Positions 1 through 5,448 of a stretch of DNA of 7,196 bases are shown one piece after another. Positions within the stretch are counted from its first letter, which is position 1. Each line of letters opens with the position of its first letter. The position numbers and the translations under genes were made by a program. Origin of the DNA: Patescibacteria group bacterium (lineage in GTDB: Bacteria > Patescibacteriota > Patescibacteriia > JAGPKW01); the NCBI GenBank assembly GCA_018053685.1, contig JAGPKW010000041.1, positions 1 to 7,196 on the forward strand. The letters are read 5' to 3'. The notes beneath the pieces were generated by a model that was not told the DNA's origin, made no database searches, and saw only the letters and a list, made by a program, of their open reading frames with translations.

Positions 1-374
1 CTCCATTTATCTCCTACAAATATCATTAATCCAGCCTTTACTATCGTAAAAGAAAAAAATACTAATATGATTCCCACAAAACTACCAATCATCATATCCC
101 TAGCTTTTTTTATTTTACCCTTATCTCCTCCAGAAATCATCAAATTAATACCAGCATAAATAAATATACATAATATTATAATCCCTGAAATACCCAAAGC
201 CGTTTGTATTAAATTAATCCAGAATGGTTGCTCCGTAGTATTCCCAAAAAGATCATTAATAGTACATGGCTTATCAGGTGTCCTACCACAATTTACTAAT
301 GCAGCATTAGAAACATTAAATGATAAGATAAATAAAATTATAAATGATATAAAAATGCTTTTATAAAATTTCAT
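1..374 (-). CDS. Pilin-like small membrane protein (T4SS_pilin / VirB2-like), 3' end cut off
   Basis: My translation from the ATG at 374 gives 124 residues, open to the window edge, so the C-terminus is missing. Residues 1-24 look like a signal peptide: Lys-containing start, hydrophobic core, and an S-N-A cleavage site before ALVNCG. The mature part has a short segment with two cysteines (C29 and C37), a first hydrophobic helix (about 53-80), a charged turn GGDKGKIKKAR (82-92), and a second helix (about 97-119). This layout, with Gly-Gly-Asp and a run of lysines between two helices, matches the small TrbC/VirB2-like pilin family (T4SS_pilin) common in Patescibacteria. By family it should sit in the inner membrane as a pilus or secretion subunit, but no VirB4, VirB6 or coupling protein is visible to support a full system. 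It starts 2 bases after the stop of the solute-binding lipoprotein gene, so the two are probably co-transcribed and translationally linked. No Shine-Dalgarno is visible. The family call is fairly safe; the role is inferred. Confidence 0.8.
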   Translation of the reverse strand, partial: MKFYKSIFISFIILFILSFNVSNAALVNCGRTPDKPCTINDLFGNTTEQPFWINLIQTALGISGIIILCIFIYAGINLMISGGDKGKIKKARDMMIGSFVGIILVFFSFTIVKAGLMIFVGDKW

Positions 375-376
375 AT

Positions 377-1744
377 CTACCAAGTTATATTTAATTTTTC
401 ATTTGCATCTTGTTCTAATTCTTTTAATGAAGCCCCTTCGCTACTATTAAGTACATCTATCACCAAATTATTTAAAACTTGTTTAGCACTCTCGAAATCT
501 CTTCCATGATACCAATTTTTTGCAGTCAATAATTGTTTAGCAAATGGAGCCATATCAGGATCTTCTTCTTGAGTTTTTATTAATGACCTTATAGCAGTAG
601 GTTTTTTCGTCTTATTCAAATATGTTGTAACATTTTTTTCATTAGTTATATATTTAACAAAATCCCATGCCTCATTTTGATGTTGTCCTTTTTTTGACAC
701 AACTTCAACATAATAACTAGCAAAATTTACTTCTTTGCTTGTGCCTTCAATCTGTGGAACAGTGCTAATATAATAATTTAAACTAGGATTTCTAGCTTTA
801 ATCTGCTCATTTTGATAAGCATAACCAAGAAAATATGCAACCTTACCGTCTGCAAAAGCTTCCAAAGAATTTGGCATATCTTTATTCCAAGAATAAACAT
901 CCTTATATGGATTAGCAAAGTCTGTATAAAACACTAAAGCATCCATTCCTGGGCTTCTACCATCTGGAGTACTACCACCAATACAAAAACTATCACCACA
1001 TTCCATCGAAGACCCATTTTGCATCATAAGCAAAGAAACTATATCAAAAGCATTTTCAACATTATCAACCAAACCTAAGCTAGTACCAGATTGAAAAATA
1101 TTACCCTTCTTATCAGTTATTGTTAATTTTTTAACATCTTCTTTAAACTGAGTCCAATCTAATGCTGGTTCAGCAATCCTAGCATTATTTAATAAATCTC
1201 TATTATAATATAAAACTAAAGTATCAATAGCCAATGGTAATGCATAAATCTTATCATTCCTAACAACATCAGGATAAACAACATCAATAAATTTAGTTTT
1301 AATATCCCTTAATGTTGGAGAAATATCAGTCTTTGATTGGTATTCTCTCTCATTCTTTTCTGCATTTATCACAACTTCATACATCATAGTAGTACTTTCT
1401 GGCATCTCTTGAAGCTTATTTTTTGATAAAAATTCTCCCACCCATGTTGATGGTATAGAAAATATATCAGGACCTCTATCATCAGCCCAAGCTTCGGTTA
1501 GCAATTGTCTATATTCTTCTAATCTAACATTCCTAATTCTAATAGTAACATTAGGATGGTCTTTCTGATAAGCTTCTATTAACTCAGAAAAATCAGATGG
1601 CTCATCTGTTGCTCTCCAATAGTTTAATTCTATCTGAGGTAAAGACTCCTTAATCTTTTCATAATTATTAGATTTTTTACAGCCAAAACCAGATATAAAC
1701 AATAAACTAAAGCATGCTAATAATAAAAAGATAACCTTTTTCAT
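377..1744 (-). CDS. Extracellular solute-binding lipoprotein, ABC-transporter family 1 type
   Basis: The protein has 455 residues. The N-terminus is a lipoprotein-type signal: Lys-Lys, a hydrophobic run to about residue 20, then G-F-G-C with C22 as the likely lipidated cysteine. The lipobox is loose, since Leu at -3 is replaced by Gly. The rest reads as a family 1 (sugar/oligosaccharide type) solute-binding protein: an early EAYQKDHPNV segment (58-66), GPDIFSIPSTWVGEF (91-105), the central YALPLAIDTLVLYYNRDLL (167-185), AFADGKVAYFLGY (296-308), and EAWDFVKYIT (358-367). Length is normal for the family. By family it binds a solute outside the membrane and hands it to an ABC permease, but no permease or ATPase gene lies in view. 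A short insert carries two cysteines (C249 and C254, CGDSFC) that could form a local disulfide. The ligand cannot be told from the sequence. The gene is 57 bases after the MurE-like gene and 2 bases before the pilin gene. Confidence 0.88.
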   Translation of the reverse strand: MKKVIFLLLACFSLLFISGFGCKKSNNYEKIKESLPQIELNYWRATDEPSDFSELIEAYQKDHPNVTIRIRNVRLEEYRQLLTEAWADDRGPDIFSIPSTWVGEFLSKNKLQEMPESTTMMYEVVINAEKNEREYQSKTDISPTLRDIKTKFIDVVYPDVVRNDKIYALPLAIDTLVLYYNRDLLNNARIAEPALDWTQFKEDVKKLTITDKKGNIFQSGTSLGLVDNVENAFDIVSLLMMQNGSSMECGDSFCIGGSTPDGRSPGMDALVFYTDFANPYKDVYSWNKDMPNSLEAFADGKVAYFLGYAYQNEQIKARNPSLNYYISTVPQIEGTSKEVNFASYYVEVVSKKGQHQNEAWDFVKYITNEKNVTTYLNKTKKPTAIRSLIKTQEEDPDMAPFAKQLLTAKNWYHGRDFESAKQVLNNLVIDVLNSSEGASLKELEQDANEKLNITW

Positions 1745-1772
1745 AACTACTTTTTTATTACTTAATATCTAT

Positions 1773-1781
1773 ATTTTATCA
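1773..1781 (-). promoter_or_regulatory. Possible extended -10 promoter element for the solute-binding protein/pilin pair
   Basis: On the minus strand these bases read TGATAAAAT, which fits an extended -10 box (TGn followed by five of six TATAAT bases). It lies in the 57-base gap upstream of the solute-binding protein ATG at 1744. At 17-base spacing the -35 position is only a T-rich hexamer, so support rests on the extended -10. The box overlaps a 7-base inverted repeat, TTTTATC (1787-1793) and GATAAAA (1774-1780 on the minus strand), with a 6-base loop. In such AT-rich DNA a box of this kind can occur by chance. Confidence 0.4.
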
Positions 1782-1801
1782 TAAAAGATAAAAAATAAAA
1801 A

Positions 1802-3193
1802 TTATATTTTATTATTTATCTCTTCTTGCAAAACTTTCACCTCATCCCAATCCATTTTTTTACCATTTTTAAACATTATAGCTTTTTCTGCACCTTTCCC
1901 AGTACATATTATAATATCCCTACTACTAGCTAATTCTACAGCTTTTTTGATTGCTTCCCTTCTATCTAAAATTTTAAAACAGTTTTCGTTTTCTTTTTTA
2001 CTACTACAAGAAATAACTCCTTTAAATACATCATCTATAATCTTTTCAGGGTCATCATCATATGGATCTTCATTTGTAATAATTACATAATCACAATCTT
2101 TGCCAGCATTTTCTCCTTTTTGAAATCTTGATTTTTCATCCCTCCCCCCACCACATGACCCCAAAACAGCAATAATTTTCTGATCAGCATTTTTTATATT
2201 TATAATATTTTCATAAACACTTCTTATACTATTTGGATCGTGTGCATAGTCAACTATCCCTATAATATTTTTACTATTTTCAACAAATTGCATTCTACCT
2301 AGTATATTTTCGATTTTCTCTAAACTCTGTTTTACTAAATTAATATCTATAGACAAAACATCACATGTAGCAATACAAAACAAGCTATTATAGACATTAA
2401 ATAATCCAGTAAGTTTAAGATTAAAATTTACGTTATTTACAATAAATCTAGTATACCCAAATCCTATATCAATATTTTCCGCTTTAAAAAATTTATATCT
2501 TTTATCATTAATAAAATTTAAAATTATATTACTATCTTTAACATCAAAACTAGTTCCTGTTTTATATTTACTTCTATCAGCCGCAATACCAATAATTTTA
2601 TTGACATTAAAATTAATAAATTCTAGAACATGTTCATCATCAAAATTAGCTATTATAACCCTATCTTGATATTTGCCATTAATTATCTTCTCTTTTCTAT
2701 TTTCTAATTGTTTAAACAATTTTAATTTTGCTTTTTTATAATTTTCGAAACCATGATGAGCTTCTATATGCTCTGGAGTTATATTAGTAAATATGCATAT
2801 ATCATAATTTATACCAAAAGATCTAAACTGTTCTATTCCCTGAGATGTTGTTTCAATTATTGCGTATTCGCATTTAGCATCTAACATCTGCTTTAATAAT
2901 TTCTGTAATTTGAACCTACCAAGCATGCTCTGTTTATATGTATTTATCCACTCTTTTTCAGCTATTTTAAAATTTATAGTAGTAGCCATACCAACCCTTT
3001 TACCAGCATCTTCCAAAGTTCTAGCTATCATATTGCAAGTAGATGTCTTTCCATTAGTACCTGTCACACCTATAACTACCATCTTCTTAGATGGAAATCC
3101 ATAAATAATATTAGCAATATATGCTAAACATAAATGATAATATCTTATTGCAGACCTTGGGATAATTTTTTTAATAGCTGATTTTATACTCAT
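1802..3193 (-). CDS. murE: MurE-like Mur ligase (UDP-N-acetylmuramyl-tripeptide synthetase type), short N-terminal form
   Basis: The protein has 463 residues. MurE adds the third amino acid to UDP-MurNAc-dipeptide, using ATP, in the cytoplasm. Visible motifs in order: P-loop GVTGTNGKTST (42-52), ETTSQGIEQ (114-122), TNITPEHIEAH (136-146) followed by NYKKAK with K156 at the place of the carbamylated lysine, LTGLFNVYN (261-269), GRMQFV (299-304), DYAHDPNSI (315-323), GSCGGGRDEKSR (345-356), NEDPYDDDP (374-382), and GKGAE (432-436). Central and C-terminal Mur ligase domains are therefore complete. The usual N-terminal UDP-binding domain of about 100 residues is replaced by about 38 residues with a hydrophobic stretch, so substrate binding must differ. 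The amino-acid recognition motif, DNPR in diaminopimelate enzymes, is EDPY here, and GKGHE is GKGAE, so the amino acid added cannot be assigned. The ATG lies 1 base after the ruvA stop. Mur ligase membership is certain; the exact step is likely but not proven. Confidence 0.85.
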   Translation of the reverse strand: MSIKSAIKKIIPRSAIRYYHLCLAYIANIIYGFPSKKMVVIGVTGTNGKTSTCNMIARTLEDAGKRVGMATTINFKIAEKEWINTYKQSMLGRFKLQKLLKQMLDAKCEYAIIETTSQGIEQFRSFGINYDICIFTNITPEHIEAHHGFENYKKAKLKLFKQLENRKEKIINGKYQDRVIIANFDDEHVLEFINFNVNKIIGIAADRSKYKTGTSFDVKDSNIILNFINDKRYKFFKAENIDIGFGYTRFIVNNVNFNLKLTGLFNVYNSLFCIATCDVLSIDINLVKQSLEKIENILGRMQFVENSKNIIGIVDYAHDPNSIRSVYENIINIKNADQKIIAVLGSCGGGRDEKSRFQKGENAGKDCDYVIITNEDPYDDDPEKIIDDVFKGVISCSSKKENENCFKILDRREAIKKAVELASSRDIIICTGKGAEKAIMFKNGKKMDWDEVKVLQEEINNKI

Positions 3194-3194
3194 A

Positions 3195-3749
3195 TTATTT
3201 AGCTTTTAAAGCTTTTTTAATTCTTTCCTCTAGTGGTAAGTTTTTATCAATATTTTTCAACATTTCTCTTGAATCTTTCTCAGAATATCCAAGTGACATT
3301 AAAGCACTAATAGCTTCATCTGTAGAATAATTATTACCTTCTAATATCTCATCTATATTCAATTTACCAGATAATTCTAATACTATACGTTCAGCTGTTT
3401 TTCTACCAATACCTTTTATTTTAGAAACATAGCCGATATCTCCTGTTAATATACCTTCCTTTAATGTATTTATATCAGAACTAGATATTATATTCATAGC
3501 AGATTTTGGACCTATACCTTTTACAGAAATTAAACTTTTAAAAAAATCTAATTCACCAGGCATTAAAAATCCATATAAATCATATGCATCTTCTCTAATA
3601 GCTTCATATATATAAAGTTCAAGTTTATCACCTATTTTTTTAGACAAAACTTTTGGAGTTACATAAACATTATAGCCAACATTTCCACAATCTATAATAA
3701 CACTACTATTATCTATATATTTAATTTCTCCTTTTAAATATCCGATCAT
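3195..3749 (-). CDS. ruvA: Holliday junction branch migration protein RuvA
   Basis: The protein has 184 residues, slightly shorter than the roughly 200 of E. coli RuvA. RuvA binds the four-way DNA junction as a tetramer and loads the RuvB motor during recombinational repair. It starts with the typical MIGYLKGEI of the OB-fold domain (about 1-64). REDA (52-55) carries the acidic pin residues E53 and D54. Domain II (about 65-140) holds two helix-hairpin-helix motifs, VKGIGPKSA (76-84) and IKGIGRKTA (111-119), followed by ERIVLEL. Residues about 142-184 (DEAISALMSLGYSEKDS and the Lys-rich end) form the small third domain that contacts RuvB. All functional parts are present. The gene lies 3 bases after metG and 1 base before the MurE-like gene, so it is co-transcribed with both. 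No ruvB or ruvC is in the window. No clear ribosome binding site is visible. Confidence 0.97.
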   Translation of the reverse strand: MIGYLKGEIKYIDNSSVIIDCGNVGYNVYVTPKVLSKKIGDKLELYIYEAIREDAYDLYGFLMPGELDFFKSLISVKGIGPKSAMNIISSSDINTLKEGILTGDIGYVSKIKGIGRKTAERIVLELSGKLNIDEILEGNNYSTDEAISALMSLGYSEKDSREMLKNIDKNLPLEERIKKALKAK

Positions 3750-3752
3750 TGT

Positions 3753-5192
3753 TTAAGATAGTTTATTAAATAAAATTATTTTCTCCTTATTTTTTAATGC
3801 TTGTTTAGCTTTTTCAGCACTCTCTGGAATGATATATTTATATAAATCAGCAACTATATATAGAAGATAGCTTAAATTATTTAAAACTATTTCCACGTCT
3901 TCAATATTTTTATCTTTCTCCCATGGCTTGTTTGCTTGAATATATTGATTACCATAATTTGATAATTCACCAATAAATGATACAGCATAATTTATATAAA
4001 ATTGATCCATGTTTTTATTAAAATTATCAATATACAAATCAACTTTAGTTTTAAAATCTTTGCCGACTTTCTCAAACTTGTTTATTTCTATATCTTTACT
4101 ATTTGCTAAATGTATAACTCTTGCCAATAAATTTCCAAAAGAATCTGCTAAAATAGAATTATATAAATTTTTCAAATCATCTTCCTTATATGCAGAATTA
4201 TTAAATCCAAAACTATAAGATAAATAAAATCTTAATGCTTCATATCCAAATTTTTCTATCTGCTCAAATGGGGAAACTATATTGCCAATAGCTTTAGACA
4301 TCTTTAAGCCATCTGGCCCCAAAATTGTCCCATGCACTATAATTTTTTTACTATTTGGAAGTCCAGCAGACATAAGCATCCCTTGCCATATACCACCTTG
4401 GAATCTTAAATTATCAGGACCACATATTTGATACATATTATTTGCATAATCTAAGTCTAAATTATCTGGAAATCCAATAGCACCTACATAATTAGATAGT
4501 GCATCAAACCAAACATATACAACTTGCTCATCATCTTCTGGCACGTTTATACCCCATGGGAGATTATCTTTTATTCTTGATATAGAAATATCTTCCATAT
4601 TTTCAACAAAATTTTTTAATTCATCAATTTTGATAGATGGAATTATAAATGAATTGTGCTCTTCTATATATTGCAATAATTGCTTTCTATATTTTGAGAG
4701 CCTAAAAAAATAATTCTCTTCCGAATATTTAATAGGTTCAATATTATGTTCTGGGCATTTACCATCTATTAAATCCTTTTCAGACTTAAAAGCTTCACAT
4801 CCAACACAATATAAACCTTCATACTTTTTTTTATAAATATTCCCATTTTCTAAACTTTTATTCCAAAAAGATTGAACAACTTTTTTGTGCTTTTCATCAC
4901 TAGTTCTGTAAAAATTATTGTAAGATATATTTAATATCTTACAGAACTCTTTAAATCTCTCTGCATAAAAATCAACAAACTCCTGAGGAGTTTTATTATT
5001 CTCTTGAGCTTTATTATATATTTTTAGGCCATGCTCATCTGTTCCAACATTAAAAAATACATTATCTATTCCTAATTTTTCTCTCATATATCTAACTATA
5101 ATATCAGCTTCAATAAACTCTAATGCATGCCCCATATGAGGATCAGCATTAACGTATGGTAAGGTAGTTGTTAAATAAAATTTTTTATCCAT
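3753..5192 (-). CDS. metG: Methionyl-tRNA synthetase
   Basis: The protein has 479 residues from the ATG at 5192. An in-frame TTG at 5204 would add four residues (MILY), but the ATG start places KKFYLTTTLPYVN at the normal family N-terminus. The enzyme charges tRNA-Met with methionine in the cytoplasm. It shows the class I HIGH motif as HMGH (19-22), TDEHGLKI (51-58), one zinc knob with C129, C132, C146 and H149, the methionine-site segment VWFDALSNY (227-235), and the KMSKS loop as KMSKA (297-301). It ends after the helical anticodon-binding domain and lacks the C-terminal EMAP-II-like tRNA-binding extension of longer enzymes. In the segment GPDNLRFQGGIWQGML (258-273) the usual FH...WP is FQ...WQ, so Q265 replaces a histidine of the E. 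coli methionine pocket; from memory this variant recurs in CPR enzymes. It is first in an operon with ruvA and the MurE-like gene, directly downstream of the Met-type tRNA. The leader has no Shine-Dalgarno. Confidence 0.96.
   Translation of the reverse strand: MDKKFYLTTTLPYVNADPHMGHALEFIEADIIVRYMREKLGIDNVFFNVGTDEHGLKIYNKAQENNKTPQEFVDFYAERFKEFCKILNISYNNFYRTSDEKHKKVVQSFWNKSLENGNIYKKKYEGLYCVGCEAFKSEKDLIDGKCPEHNIEPIKYSEENYFFRLSKYRKQLLQYIEEHNSFIIPSIKIDELKNFVENMEDISISRIKDNLPWGINVPEDDEQVVYVWFDALSNYVGAIGFPDNLDLDYANNMYQICGPDNLRFQGGIWQGMLMSAGLPNSKKIIVHGTILGPDGLKMSKAIGNIVSPFEQIEKFGYEALRFYLSYSFGFNNSAYKEDDLKNLYNSILADSFGNLLARVIHLANSKDIEINKFEKVGKDFKTKVDLYIDNFNKNMDQFYINYAVSFIGELSNYGNQYIQANKPWEKDKNIEDVEIVLNNLSYLLYIVADLYKYIIPESAEKAKQALKNKEKIILFNKLS
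4902..4948 (-). repeat. Nested inverted repeat inside metG
   Basis: Two perfect 9-base inverted repeats are nested within the coding sequence. The inner pair is 4920-4928 with 4934-4942 (loop of 5), and the outer pair is 4902-4910 with 4940-4948; they share three bases. In the metG mRNA this can form a 9-bp helix extended by 6 more bp, with one bulge of about 12 bases on the 3' side. It covers codons for roughly residues 82-97 (FCKILNISYNNFYRT). It may be chance in AT-rich coding DNA, or a structured mRNA element. Confidence 0.5.
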
Positions 5193-5224
5193 ATATAATA
5201 TCAATATTTACAATACATTTTATA

Positions 5225-5230
5225 ATTATA
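5225..5230 (-). promoter_or_regulatory. metG: Probable -10 box of the metG-ruvA-murE operon
   Basis: The minus strand reads a perfect TATAAT here, between the tRNA terminator and metG. A start about 7 bases downstream would give a leader of roughly 25 bases before the ATG at 5192. No good -35 is present: at 17-base spacing the hexamer is TTTTTC, part of the terminator T-tract. The box is credible because a terminator separates metG from the tRNA unit, so the operon needs its own promoter. Confidence 0.55.
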
Positions 5231-5246
5231 CACTTTCTTTGTAAAT

Positions 5247-5275
5247 AGAAAAATAAAAATAAGCAAAAGCTTACT
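5247..5275 (-). terminator. Intrinsic terminator directly after the tRNA
   Basis: On the minus strand a hairpin with core stem TAAGC / GCTTA and loop TTTT is followed by a T-rich tract (TTTTATTTTT). The stem can extend through a G-U pair and two A-U pairs into the final A of the tRNA CCA (5276), giving about 8 bp. It ends the tRNA transcript and separates it from metG, although the low-GC stem may allow some read-through. Confidence 0.8.
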
Positions 5276-5350
5276 TGGTTGCGGGAATTGGACTCGAACC
5301 AATGACCTTCTGGTTATGGGCCAGACGAGCTGCCACTGCTCTATCCCGCA
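5276..5350 (-). tRNA. tRNA-Met (CAU anticodon), probable initiator tRNA-fMet with unusual loop base
   Basis: The 75-base gene folds into a full cloverleaf with encoded CCA. The acceptor stem is TGCGGGA / TCCCGCA with discriminator A73. The D stem is GAGC / GCTC, the anticodon stem TCTGG / CCAGA with loop CCCATAA, and the T stem ATTGG / CCAAT with loop TTCGAAT. The anticodon is CAU. The A11-U24 pair is a signature of bacterial initiator tRNA, and the overall sequence is close to E. coli tRNA-fMet. Three departures stand out: position 33 is C instead of the nearly universal U; the first of the three initiator G-C pairs in the anticodon stem is U29-A41; and 1-72 is a U-A pair instead of the C-A mismatch. 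A tRNA-Ile with modified C34 is the main alternative but fits A11-U24 less well. A strong promoter lies a few bases upstream, a terminator begins at the CCA, and metG is the next gene. Confidence 0.93.
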
Positions 5351-5361
5351 ATATAATTAAT

Positions 5362-5390
5362 ATTATAGGCTTATATAAATATTATGTCAA
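5362..5390 (-). promoter_or_regulatory. Perfect consensus sigma-70 promoter for the tRNA
   Basis: The minus strand carries TTGACA (5385-5390), a 17-base spacer, and TATAAT (5362-5367). Both hexamers and the spacing match the ideal housekeeping promoter. The predicted start, about 7 bases downstream, lies only some 5 bases before the mature tRNA 5' end, so almost no leader needs trimming. The stretch between the -10 box and the tRNA is all A/T, without the GC-rich discriminator typical of stringently controlled stable-RNA promoters. Confidence 0.93.
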
Positions 5391-5399
5391 ATATTAAAT

Positions 5400-5429
5400 A
5401 AAAAAGCCTAGCTAAAACTAGACTTTTTT
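5400..5429 (-). terminator. Intrinsic terminator of the thioredoxin-fold protein gene
   Basis: A 12-bp stem (AAAAAAGTCTAG / CTAGGCTTTTTT on the minus strand, one G-U pair) surrounds a 6-base loop and ends in six Ts. It lies 19 bases after the TAG stop of the upstream gene and 9 bases before the TTGACA of the tRNA promoter, so it insulates the two units. With A-run and T-run on opposite sides it could also act on the plus strand. Confidence 0.9.
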
Positions 5430-5448
5430 ATTTCTATTATTTCATTTA

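Noticed and set aside
2910..3104. Plus-strand open frame of 64 codons
   Set aside because: It lies antisense within the first part of the MurE-like gene, opposite the conserved P-loop coding region, and the peptide shows no family features.
4009..4218. Plus-strand open frame of 69 codons
   Set aside because: It lies antisense within metG opposite the helical domain; its composition mirrors the opposite-strand codons and there is no start signal.
5193..5204. TTG start for metG four codons upstream of the ATG
   Set aside because: The added residues MILY are not part of the family N-terminus, TTG is a weak start with no Shine-Dalgarno, and the ATG at 5192 fits the conserved beginning.
5193..5275. 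T-box or other riboswitch in the metG leader
   Set aside because: After the terminator only about 25 bases of leader remain to the ATG, too short for such a structure, and the hairpin at 5247-5275 is a simple terminator.
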